NCBI GenBank assembly: GCA_023525715.1
Contig: CM042013.1
Span: forward strand, 83,874,494 to 83,938,493
Origin: Cichorium intybus
Lineage: Eukaryota > Streptophyta > Magnoliopsida > Asterales > Asteraceae
Direction of reading: 5' to 3'
Length of the DNA stretch: 64,000 nucleotides
In this document: piece after piece, positions 49,110 to 59,529 of the stretch
Position numbering within the stretch: the first letter of the stretch is position 1
Layout: each line of letters begins with the position of its first letter
Notes under the pieces: generated by a model
Databases searched by the model: none
Seen by the model: the letters and a program-made list of their open reading frames with translations, nothing else
Told to the model about the DNA's origin: nothing
Made by a program: the position numbers and the translations under genes

Positions 49110-50502
49110 TGTTGAAAAATACGATAACTGATCTCCACGAATAAGGTTTTTAAGCCGATTACTGTGTGACAGATATGTATTTTATCTATACTATGCGGAA
49201 TAAATAAGAGTTGCGGAATAAATATAAACTAAAACTAAGTTACTGAAAACTATAAATAGTAAAATAAAGCGGTAAATCTAAACTAGACAGTATTTAAATA
49301 GACAGAAAGCGGTAAATAAAGTAAATGTTAGAAGTTAGAGGTTAGATGTAATAAACGCCATTATCAACGATAAAGTGTTTTTACAATAAATAAAAAGGTT
49401 AGAAGTTAGAAGTTAGAAGTTAGATGTCTCGGTTAAATACAGTCCACATATGTTTTCGTTGTCAAGGTTCAATTCGGATGTATTGGATATTTGGTACAGT
49501 TGATTTATAACAGTTTAAATAAATCAATAACGACACAGGTAAATTCAAAAGAACTTATCGATAGCTGAGGAAGATGGTGTTTTCTTTGAAGCGTCGATTC
49601 TTGTTCTTTACGGTAGGATGAGGTTTGGTAGTTTTTGGTGTTTGGTGAAATGGGTTTTTGGTGTCGGTTTAATTGAAATGCACGGGGTTTTTGTGGTTTA
49701 GTTTTCGTGGTGTATGTATTTGGTAGAGGGTGTGTAGGTTTTGTAGTTTGGTATTCGGGTTGAGGTTGTTTAGTGGTTTGAAGTTTGGTGTCGGATAGAG
49801 GTTTTGTTTTTGTGTAGGGTAGAGTTTTGTTTGGTGTCGGGTAGAGGTTTTGTATGGTGTTGGGTAGAGGTTTTGTTTGGTGTCGGGTAGAGTATGGGTG
49901 TAGCGGTTTTGTTTGGTGTTTGTTTGTGTGTGTGTTTTCTCTGGTTGAGAAGGGTTTTCTAGAGAGTTTTTGGCAGGTTTTTTGCTCTTTGGACGTGGGG
50001 TAATCTTGATGTATTGGTGCTTGAATGGGTATAGTGTGGTGGAAGGTTTTTCTGCACAAGAATGGCAAGAGGTGAGCTTCTTATTTATAGTTGCTGAGAA
50101 CAGGGTTCGCGTCGCGACCAAAGGGTCCGTCGCGTCGCGAGGGTGCGGCCTGGTGCTACTTTTGGTCGGCCACTGGTTAGTGCGTTGGGTTGGTAGTCTC
50201 GCGTTCAAGAAGTAGGTGGTGTCGCGTCCAAGGTCTTCGCGTCGCGACCAGCAACTCCGTCGCGTCGCGAGTGCTGTAGTGATCTGGACTTCTGTGTTTT
50301 GTTTTTCTTCACGTCGCGACCATGTCTTCTGTCGCGTCGTGATTGCTGTAGCAGGGTGACATTTTTGTATTTTGAGAATATTTTCTTTTTATCTCGTTTA
50401 ATCTTGAATCCATGCAACCTGAAATACTGATAATATTTGTTAAAAAACATTTCGACTTATTTCAGTGATGGTCACATAAAAACATAAAAACATTATTTAA
50501 CA
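49110..50502 (-). mobile_element. Solo LTR, Athila/Tat-like
   Basis: 1393 bp, ends TGTTGAAAAA and TTATTTAACA, perfect target duplication TAAAC (49105-49109, 50503-50507). A minus-strand TATA box (CTATAAATAAG, about 50089-50099) and CpG-rich GCGTCGCGA words (50107-50345) resemble other Athila-type LTRs here, which gives the orientation. A GT-rich minisatellite lies at 49733-49911. The Thr/Pro/Lys-rich ORFs on the minus strand are products of that repeat, not a gene. Confidence 0.85.
49733..49911. repeat. Minisatellite, about 23-bp units
   Basis: Units near TTTTGTTTGGTGTCGGGTAG, five to seven degenerate copies, within the solo LTR. Confidence 0.8.
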
Positions 50503-50507
50503 TAAAC

Positions 50508-50669
50508 TATATGCTAAATATGGAAAAGCTCACTAGTATGAACTATGTGGAATGGCTTCGCCAATAGAAACTGGTTCTGAGGTTTAAATGCAAGTCGTAT
50601 CTGATTGAGTGTCCGCTCCCCGTTCTACCTAGGCATGGCATCACACAGCAGCTTCTTGATAAGCATGAC
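50508..50669 (+). pseudogene. gag: Copia F gag, second segment
   Basis: Continues the gag frame: YMLNMEKLTSMNYVEWLRQ, a TAG at 50565-50567, KLVLRFKCKSYLIECPLP, ITQQLLDKHD. NYVEWLR..KLVLR is a copia gag signature. It ends in the 8-bp duplication of the hAT element, and the frame resumes at 56853. Confidence 0.82.
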
Positions 50670-51076
50670 TAGGGTTGAGCATAGGCGGGTACCCGCCTGA
50701 TTTGGTTGGAAACGGAACCGGCGGTTCCTGAAAAGTTGGAACCGGAACTGGAACCGGTCTAAGCGGTTCTTAAATTTTAGGAACCGGAACCGGAACGTGT
50801 GGTTCCGGTTCCGAAACAGGGTACTCTGTTACGTCAACTTTTTTCTAATTTCGTTGTTACAAAAAGAAATACTATCTATAGAAACAAAAGCTAACTAATA
50901 GGATTAGTTCATAACGATACAAGTTACAAATTACAAAGTAAATGTAATTCAATAATAGTTATAAAAAGTTACACATGATAAAGGAAATATAGTTTGTTAC
51001 AATATAAGTTATAAACGGCAAATGGTAGATTGATTTTGATTTGTAAATATAAAATGATTAAGATCCTATAATAAAT

Positions 51077-51236
<160 letters not shown>

Positions 51237-51294
51237 ATGCAGTTAATCGCGCCGGTATAGCGCCGGTATAGTATATTATGCTCACCTAATCTAA

Positions 51295-51400
<106 letters not shown>

Positions 51401-51599
51401 TTCTATACTATAAACCATATATAATTTACAAACTCTCAAAGCACAATAGTCTTAATTTTTAAGACAGTACAAATGGTAATACACAAGACACAACTTATGA
51501 TACGTATTGTACAACCTTTATATGCACAGTCTATCTCCCGCATCCATCTGACCCTACAGCCCGCATTCATCTGACCACATAATCAATCTTTATTGAAAA

Positions 51600-52842
51600 G
51601 TCGGAATAGCAATTATAGAGGTCGATTCAAATTTTGAAATGTATTCCCCAATTATCGGATCTGTTTTCAGACCCAAAACTGAAAACCATATCTCTCCCTC
51701 TTTCCAAACTTTCTCTCGTATTTTCTCTACAAAAACCCTACCCTCCGAACAAAACCACCACTACCCATTAACAACACTATCCGCCGACTTCCACCTTCAG
51801 ATCCCACTCCAATCTCGCGCCTCACCACGATGGAAAAGCCAGATCTGCGCCTCCCGATTCACCATCGTACCGAAAAGACTCCGTCTACCGAAAGGACTTA
51901 GATGGCTGGAACGTAAAACCTAATAGGTTTGTAAACTATTGTTTCTTATCAAGGATATCCTGCATACGTTTTCTTTCTGTTATGTTTTCATTTTGAATCT
52001 GGTTTATAGATTTGTTTTTCACTCTTTGCTGATTTGAAGATGACTGATGAGATCAATTGGAGAAAGGAGAATTACAGAGACCCATGGAACAAACGATTCG
52101 GTATCATCGACTGCAGTGGAGCAAACGATTCGGTATCATCCTTATTTGGTTTCAGTTGCTTAGTGTTTTCATTTTCAATGGGCCTGATTTCGTAGATTTA
52201 CACTCACATAATTTTCGGTTTAAATATTCAGCATTCTTGTGTATTTGGTTCTGTCTGTGTAATAGGAGGTCATGAACTTCAAATTTCTCTTTGTTCAGAA
52301 CGAGAATGAGTAGTTCATCATCAACGTTTTTACTTGGTTTCTCCTCCACTTTCTCTTTAATTTCTTAGGTTCAAATGAAGACCAAGAGTGCAATCCGTAA
52401 GCATATTCAAATCCAGTAACAATCTTAAAAAGTACAACTTTCAGTTTCTGCACTGATAGAATCCATGTCTACATCATCAATGCTTCTCTTCCTGAACCAA
52501 CATATCCACATACAAAGGTATCTAAACCCTTTATTTTACTTTTTAGGTTCATTTTTAAATCATGCTTAATTCAACTTGATTTTGAGCTTTAATGTTCAAA
52601 TCTGTGAGAAATCGTCATGCCCACCAACTGTTTGATGCAAGTCCTGAAGTAGCAGCATGGCATGTTATCTGGATCGTTGTAATTGTAGAAGCTACTGACT
52701 TCTAATATACTCTTCTGGGTCTCACCATGATGGGCTATGAGATATACTTGTTTGCAAAGGAGATGGGTCTCACCATAATGTATCTAACACCATTTTGACC
52801 CTAAAAATCAGAAAAAAAAAAGTTTGACACACAATGCTACAG
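51600..52842 (+). other. Helitron cargo of unknown origin
   Basis: Looks like host gene DNA (less AT-rich, C-rich 51690-51860 like a plant 5' leader, intron-like T-rich tracts) but no protein family is recognised. A 95-codon ORF at 51639-51923 is Ser/Thr/Pro/Arg-rich and could be a transit-peptide-like exon, but nothing confirms it. A 24-base CAAACGATTCGGTATCATC-containing repeat occurs at about 52090 and 52123. Confidence 0.4.
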
Positions 52843-53642
52843 GTTGTGAAAGTCTTCCCAAATCCAATAACTATCACTACAGTTCAGTTTACTGTTGGAA
52901 GTGTCATTCTATTTTTGATGTGGACATTAAATCTTCACAAACGACCTAAAATTAGTGGTTTCCAGGTACATCATCTTTTCTGATAGTTATTACTTGCTAA
53001 TTTTCAGCTTCTAGCAATCCAACCATTGGCTATGGTGTACACTTTAGGCAATCTTTTCACAAACATGAGTCTTGGAAAAGTTGTTTCATTTACCCACACA
53101 ATTAAAGCTATGGAGCCATTTTTCTCAGTTGTACTCTCTGATATGTTCCTAGGAGAGGTATGTTTCTATGACATCTTTGTATTCTAATCTTTAAATTCAA
53201 CTGCATTTTTTTATTTAAATCCTTTTATAATATGCATTATTAACCGCCATCAACAATGGATCCTATTCATTTATCATCCTATTACACAGATGCCAACACC
53301 ATGGGTGGTTACTTCCCTTTTACCTATTGCTGGTGGAGTGGCCCTTGCATCAATGACTGAGGGATTGTATGTCAAACAAGTGTCCATTAGGTCTGTTCTT
53401 GCTGCAATCTACTTCTATGCATATCAGGTAACCAGTATTCCTTTTTGTCCCATCAGGCATACACTTTCTAAAATTATAGGAACTTAAAAAGACAAATTTA
53501 CCCTTGATGCAGGTTTCCTATATGATTTTGCAAAGGGTATCTCCAGTTACACACTCTGTTGGCAACTGTGTGAAACGTGTGGTTGTGATCGTGACATATG
53601 TTCTTTTCTTCCATACAACAGTCTCACCTATCAACTCCATTG
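52843..53642 (+). pseudogene. PPT: Captured fragment of a phosphoenolpyruvate/phosphate translocator gene
   Basis: Four exons with introns and GT/AG borders: 52843-52965 (VVKVFPNPITITTVQF, KRPKISGFQ), 53008-53157 (LGNLFTNMSLGK, SFTHTIKAMEPFFSVVLSDM), 53290-53427 (MPTPWVV, GGVALASMTE, then VKQVSIRSVLAAIYFYAYQ) and 53513-53642 (VSYMILQRVSPVTHSVGN, KRVVVIV, VSPINSI). The intact protein is an inner-envelope plastid transporter exchanging phosphoenolpyruvate for phosphate; MPTPWV..GGVALAS favours PPT over the triose-phosphate or glucose-phosphate types. Missing are the transit peptide, the first helices, a mid-region (the third exon fuses ...SMTE directly to the VKQ segment) and the C-terminus. 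A possible remnant AGVSLDSE at 53803-53870 ends in a stop. One codon is deleted in exon 2. Confidence 0.88.
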
Positions 53643-54055
53643 GTAAACTTTCGTGTTAAATTACCATCAAGCCCCTTTGTATCTTACCATTAAGCCCCTT
53701 TAAATCTACTGTTGAAATAACTCTTTCTAAATCACAATCGGAAAGCTATGAGGCATGCATCTTTCTAACTCTTTCTTGAACTCTTACATATCGATCCTGC
53801 AGCTGGCGTGTCTCTCGATAGTGAACGAAATGCCAAATTGACAAAACTGTCCCTCGGGTACTTTTTTTAGCTTCAAGTATGTTATAATGTTATCGTATTG
53901 TTGAATTCTAATTTTTTTTTGTTATATTTGCTGATCGTCATCGGGGTTAGCAAAGTCAACGAAACCTTCCAGTAATTGCCATGGTTGTTGATTACAGTCA
54001 AGAAAGATACTGCTGCTGAAATGGCTAAGAAACGAGAATAGGAGAGACAGAGGCT
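53643..54055 (+). other. Degraded 3' part of the captured gene
   Basis: After the last clear exon comes intron-like DNA, a piece starting at 53803 after an AG acceptor that may be the damaged last PPT exon (AGV, then a stop), and a Lys/Glu-rich reading (KKDTAAEMAKKRE, then a stop) near 53998-54042 whose origin I cannot assign. Confidence 0.4.
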
Positions 54056-54193
54056 TGAGAAAAGTCAACTATGGCTCTAAGGACCTGTACGTGCTGCATA
54101 GTTGACCTGCTACATTGCATTGTACTTTGAAAACTAATCAATCAATTGAGAAAAGTCAACTATGGCTCTAAGGACCTGTACGTGCTGCATAGG
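54056..54193. repeat. 46-bp direct repeat, 92 bp apart
   Basis: GAGAAAAGTCAACTATGGCT...TGCATA occurs at 54056-54101 and 54148-54193 without visible change. Confidence 0.9.
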
Positions 54194-55848
54194 AGAGACA
54201 GAGGCTTAAAACTTGGTTATCTTTAAGTTAAATCACAATGAAATACAAAACGTCAATTGTAGTTTCTATCATCATATTTTATATTTATGAAAAACGGATA
54301 ATAATGTCAATTGTAAATTTATAATAAATAAATATGACAATTTTAAGGTAAAGTTTGATAAATTTTTGTGTTAAATCTAATACTAACTTTGGAACCTAAA
54401 TATTTTCAAAGAATAAGAGTGAAAATTTTGAATTTTTAGTTAAGCATCCATGGTAAAAACCATGAACCAAAGTTCAACCTCGAAAATAGATGATCTTACC
54501 TTTTCAATTTAAAGTATCGAATACAATAAAAAACTTGGTTTGGTTAACATTTGGCACTAATAAATGGAAGTATGTGAAAGAAATGTGAAAAGAAAATTGC
54601 AAAAGGTGATAAAAATCAATGTATATTTCAATTTACCTTAAAAAATAGGCTAATAGCATTGTACTTTGAAAACTAATCAATTTATAGCAACGTAATTTGA
54701 ACAGTACTCTTTTTTTTTTTTTTTTCCCAATATGCATCAGCAGCTTATAGCCTTATGCAGGGTTGCAAAAGATAGAATTTATTTATAAGTGAAGAAAATG
54801 GGAGTTGTGCTTAATTTTGAAGCAGAAACGAAAAATTGGCATTTATTTATGTTTTAAGTACGCATGCTTCATACATTTGTATCAATCAAAATTTTCCAAT
54901 TGTTTGTTGATTAATCATTTAACTTTTCTATAAACACGCTAATTTCACTTTACTAATTGTCTTATGGTTGCTGTTTATAAGTTGCACACCACATGCTCAA
55001 ACATGTAAGAGCGACTTGACGCCTCATTGACACACCTTGATCCGCATAGCCACACCTCACTGAAATGGTGCTAAACGTACTTCTTAAGTATTATAAAAAA
55101 CATAAACTTAAACTAAAATATTATTGAATCAATTATACATAATTCAAATAGTTAAAGAAAACAATCCGGCTTACAAAGGGTAGACAAGAGAATTCATAGG
55201 CCTTCAAAACAAACAATAACATGAATTTACTCTCATACAATATTTATACGCAAGCCGATTTGTTAATATTTCTCATACAAAATTTATTTGTTTCAATCAA
55301 CATTTTGATTTTTTTATTGATTTTGATGCTATAAATTCAAGAAAGTAAGAATATATAGTAGCCCTATTTTTGGCCATTTCATTTATTGATTTAATGTTCT
55401 TTCTGTTTTGTTTTTTGGTATCTTAGTGCATGCATTTCAGAAACATTGGATGACAAGTGAATGCATTCATAAATTCCATAACGAGTTTTCTATTATTGAA
55501 ATTTTATTTTCATTGCGGTGTCCACCGCATTTTACAATCTTTGAAATTTGACAAGTTCCCAAACTGACTCAGCAGATTCTCTCTTTTAGTAAACTTGCTG
55601 GAATCAAAATATAGTCAGACCGGAGACCTATGAACACGATTCACCATAGTTTTTCTGGGAATTATATCATTCTTCAGACTTTGGATTCTAATTTTGGTAC
55701 TATTGTCAATAACATTGTACTTTGAAGTATAATGCTATAGTGCAAGAAATAGTGATTGTGTGTATGGTTGTGCAAGTGTGAGAGAGAGGATATACTGCGA
55801 AATTATTAGCTTGGGTGCTGCAAGGGTAAAAGAACTTTCATACTCCAT
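54194..55848. other. AT-rich Helitron interior, nothing recognised
   Basis: Low-complexity AT-rich DNA with a 14-T run near 54711. No ORF above 60 codons with any family feature. Confidence 0.5.
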
Positions 55849-55867
55849 ACCCCCCCCCCCCCCCCCC
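55849..55867. repeat. Poly-C run
   Basis: About 18 consecutive C, 85 bases before the Helitron 3' end, followed by GGGGAAAAAA. Length may be unreliable because such runs are hard to sequence. Confidence 0.85.
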
Positions 55868-55954
55868 GGGGAAAAAATTTGAAACCCAAGACCTAACTCG
55901 TAGTTGCCGAAACGAAACAATATGCTACCGCCGCATTGCGCGGGTACGCAGCTA

Positions 55955-56207
<253 letters not shown>

Positions 56208-56566
56208 CGCCGGTATCGCGGTTCGCGGTGGTCAGGATAATCGCGGTTCAGTTTAGCGGTGGAAAATAGCGATTTACCGTTATTTACCGCGATTTACCGC
56301 GATAATTATCAGCGATGAAATTTGAATTTGAATTTGAATTTGATACTTTGACTCAGATGTCGATGAGAATGTTATGTTATGTGACTTATGTCTTAAATTA
56401 AGACTTATGTGATGTTTTTTGAATGACTTTTATGATATTAATTCTACTAGTAATAGTCTAATATATAAATTCTACATATTACTAAAAAACCGCTATACCA
56501 CCGCGAGAACCGCAAAATAAAATATCGGTAGGTTACCGCGATTACGGTTTTCACCGCGATAACTGC

Positions 56567-56569
<3 letters not shown>

Positions 56570-56656
<87 letters not shown>
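56570..56656. repeat. (AT)n microsatellite
   Basis: About 43 AT units between the GC-rich terminal-repeat element and the right end of the hAT. Confidence 0.95.
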
Positions 56657-56659
<3 letters not shown>

Positions 56660-56852
56660 ATATAGTTTTTTTTAAAATACATGGTATCTGGCGGGTACCC
56701 GTTCCAAAAAAATGAGAATCGGAACCGGAACCGCTTAGAGTGGTTCCATCATTTTAGGAACCGGAACCGCTTAAGGCAGTTCCGGTTCCGGAACCGGCGG
56801 TTCCTGTTCCAAAAGCGGGTACCCTGTTCCGCTGCTCACCCCTAAGCATTAT

Positions 56853-57482
56853 TTCTTGATTGATGAGTCCTAGGAAGTTCGTAGCCTCATGCTGTTGACT
56901 ATTGACCAAGATATCCACAGGGATTTCGGGTTTCTGGGGCCATATGACTTGGCACAGCTGGTTGAGGAAAGGTTCCGAGAGCCGGTTGAAAACGAACGAA
57001 CTAGGATCTTCAAGGAGCTTGAAGGGTGCAAGCTAGAACAAGGAAGTAGCGTCGGTTTGCATGTTCTCAAGATTGAGAGATACATTGGCGAGCTGTGTAG
57101 TCTTGGTCATCCCATTGATCGGGAGTTAAGTGCTAACATCATACTTGACTCGCTGACTAGCCGGTATGATCTGTTCATCCCGATGTACAGGAAGGGAAAC
57201 CAAGACAAGACTATCATGGAGATGCATTCGATGTTGACTCTGTACGAGTCGTTCATAGAGATACATAGTTCTACTGATTCAACTACTTCGGGATTGAGTC
57301 TGGTCATGAGGCACATCAAGAAACGGTCCAGGTTGACTGTCGGACCGGTTCTGAGATGTCTCAAACTGGGAATTCACAGGGTGGGATACAGTCACAGAAA
57401 GATTGGAAGATGCTCGAAAGCGAAATCATTTGGCAACTCAGGTATATCTAAAACTCAAAACTTCTTATCCTTAATTCCTTGA
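56853..57482 (+). pseudogene. gag: Copia F gag, third segment
   Basis: Resumes the gag frame after the hAT: FLIDES, a TAG at about 56871, then a 197-codon open stretch with VRSLMLLTIDQDI, YDLAQLVEERFREPVENERTRI, GSSVGLHVLKIERYIGELCSLG, DRELSANIILDSLTSRYDLFI and EMHSMLTLYESFI, the UBN2-type copia gag. The zinc knuckle and pol are absent; the frame ends at TGA 57480-57482 after a probable frameshift. Confidence 0.85.
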
Positions 57483-57898
57483 TACACGATGTGTTTATCA
57501 CATTTGCTCTGTATGCAGGGACTCTGTAGGATGCAGGACACTGATGCATAAGAGCATATTCGGATTGGATCATGGGCTCGTGCAGTTTTGATGTTTAGTT
57601 AGATATTTTATTCTGTTATTAGCTAGTAGTTGCATATGACATTGTTTTCATATTTCACATTGTTTGAGGATATTTTCTGATCTAATAAGAGTATTGACTT
57701 TTTTCCTTTAAAACATGATTGTTTACATTATCCTTGCAATGTTGTATGAATGTGTTGATAGCATAAATAGTAATAACTTGAACTTTGATACATCCAAAGT
57801 GTGTTGGATTTATAAATTGTGTTTATATGATTGTTAAAGTAAAATTTAAATAAGAATTGCATCAACCAACGGTCCAAGCATATAGGACTTTGGAGTCA
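57483..57898 (+). other. Unassigned DNA downstream of F gag
   Basis: No coding pattern. It begins with gag-like codons in another frame and becomes AT-rich. It stops at an Athila/Tat-like LTR. Pol of F is not found here. Confidence 0.4.
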
Positions 57899-58069
57899 TG
57901 ACAACGCTAGTAATATCACATATTTTAGTCGTTGTTGAGCCCTATTCTTAGTGAAATTATATCATATACATCGGGGTATTCTCATTTTTCGTGCCAGCAC
58001 TTGTTTGGAAAGAACTAATGAAAACAAGGACAAAAGGCGTGCAATTTGGAAGAAGTTTGAAGATCAAGG

Positions 58070-59179
58070 TGACAACGCCTAGTGATATCAAGTATTTTAG
58101 GCGTTGTTGAGCCCTGTTCTTGATAAAATTATATCAAATATGTCTGGGTATTCTCACTTTTTGTGCCAGGACTTGTTTGGAGAAAAAGAATGGAAACAGG
58201 GACTAAAAGCGTGCAAAAGGAAGAAGTTTGGAAAAGAACGAAAAAATCAAGGAAACTCGTACGCGCGCCGCGGATATCTCATCTGCGCGACGCGGGCTTA
58301 AGGCGGTGGGACACATTCAAATACCGAAGAAACAGGAAAAGATTAGTACGCGCGCCGCGGATTCTTAATCTGCGCGGCGCGGCTGCGGAAAATTTGCAAG
58401 TATAAATAGATGCATTTCCAGCCGAAAACCCGAGAAAAGACCAGGTGTAAAATCGACCTTGAAGCTCTTTGACTCCAAGATTTCATTCCAGAAGACTCTC
58501 ATTTGGTATTGGTTAGTTTTAGCTTTTATTTGTAATTAGTTAGTTTGGATTAAGCTTGGTTTTGTATCTTTGGGAGTGACAACCATTGATATTAAGCTTT
58601 GGCTTCTGTTTTTGGATCATTTGGTTACTGTTTTTATGTTGGATTCGGATTTGGTGAATGAGAAGCATTTGGTTACATTTAATGTTGGTATTTCAATGTT
58701 TTTATGCTTGTGTTTGATTTTAGATGTTTGATTTATGTTTGGATATTGTTTTGACCTTGTTGGGACTGTTTTCCCTTGCTGAAATCAGTAGCTAATTAGG
58801 TTAGTTTTTAAGCATTAAACCTTGGCTAGTAACTGTTCAGTAGAACTTTGGTTAGTGGCTAGTTTATGCTTTGCTTGGTTTTGCTAGTTGGGATGCCTTT
58901 GATTGCTTCTGATTCGGAGATGTACTTCTGATTTCAGAAAGTGACTAGGTTATTTGAGCTTAGCTTAGCTTGGCGTGAGTGTGTTTGATCATTGCTTTAT
59001 GGTGTTAGTGATTAGGAAGGTAGAAACTAGATCCTCCGACTGTAGCGTGACACTACTAGTTGGTAATCTCTCATTTAGTCTAACCACGAAGCTCCTGCGG
59101 ATCGACCCTGACTACCACTATGCTAGTGTGTGTTAGGTTTTTCTTTATTTTTGACCGCACGACGACCGCTGCGTTGTCA
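58070..59179 (+). repeat. 5' LTR of element I
   Basis: 1110 bp. CpG hairpin 58352-58380, TATA box 58401-58409. Confidence 0.95.
58352..58409 (+). promoter_or_regulatory. CpG hairpin and TATA box of the element I promoter
   Basis: GCGCCGCG (58352-58359) pairs with CGCGGCGC (58373-58380); inside, GATT and AATC also pair around CTT. TATAAATAGATG follows at 58401. The same arrangement recurs in the partner LTR (TATA at 62098-62106), element A and the solo LTR at 9636. Confidence 0.75.
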
Positions 59180-59184
59180 AATTT

Positions 59185-59202
59185 TGGCGCCGTTGCCGGG
59201 GA
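59185..59202 (+). promoter_or_regulatory. Primer binding site of element I (tRNA-Asp type)
   Basis: TGGCGCCGTTGCCGGGGA, five bases from the LTR end. Confidence 0.9.
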
Positions 59203-59299
59203 GCTGTGCGCTTAGATTAGGTGATTTGTAGGACTTAGTTTCTTATTTTTGATGTTTGATTTTAGTTTGCTGATTTTTGGTATGTGTACATCCTTATAA

Positions 59300-59411
59300 T
59301 GGGTGATTACATGTACCCGGATCAGTATTATGAAGATTATGAAAATCCGGCCGACACCTATTACGAGGATGATTGCTACAATGGATCATTCGATGACAGT
59401 GGGGTCATGTG
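59300..59411 (+). CDS. Short start ORF of element I (MGDYMYP)
   Basis: A 36-codon ORF from ATG at 59300, beginning MGDYMYPDQYYEDYENP, Tyr/Asp/Glu-rich, ended by TGA. The first ten residues match the gag start of element A (MDDYMYPGQY), at the same distance from the primer site. It is probably the truncated start of the gag or ORF1 of the parent family. Confidence 0.5.
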
Positions 59412-59529
59412 AGAAGTTTTGACTTTTTGAAGTCCGCGCCGCGGGTATTTGAATTAAGCGACGCGGGATCGTAAACCAACCCGATGCGCAGGGGTTGATT
59501 TGGTGACACGCGCGACGCGCAAAGCGTAA
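59412..59529 (+). other. CpG-rich block in element I interior
   Basis: Repeats of GCGACGCG/CGCGCCGCG words as in the LTRs, without an ORF. Confidence 0.6.

Larger units (their letters stand above)
51402..55955 (+). mobile_element. Helitron-like element carrying gene fragments, about 4.55 kb
   Basis: The 5' end TCTATACTATAAACC matches the common plant Helitron start. The 3' end has a short GC-rich hairpin (ACCGCCGC ATT GCGCGGGT, 6 of 8 pairs, 55926-55945) about 8 bases before CTAG (55952-55955), followed by T. There are no terminal inverted repeats and no target duplication, as expected. No Rep/helicase ORF is present, so it is non-autonomous. It carries exons with introns of a plastid phosphate-translocator gene. 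The base before TC is T rather than the usual A, so the exact 5' end is less sure. Confidence 0.78.

Noticed and set aside
49505..50208. Thr/Pro/Lys/Gln-rich ORFs of 179-187 codons on the minus strand
   Set aside because: They arise from the GT-rich minisatellite in a solo LTR in two frames; no domain is visible and no start context.
51639..51923. Plastid transit peptide exon of the captured PPT gene
   Set aside because: It is Ser/Thr/Pro/Arg-rich and starts with ATG, but nothing links it to PPT and about 900 bases of unassigned DNA separate them; kept only as unknown cargo.
58104..58405. ORFs repeated at 58104-58405 and 61801-62102
   Set aside because: Identical because they lie in the two LTRs of element I; the Arg-rich protein comes from the CpG hairpins.
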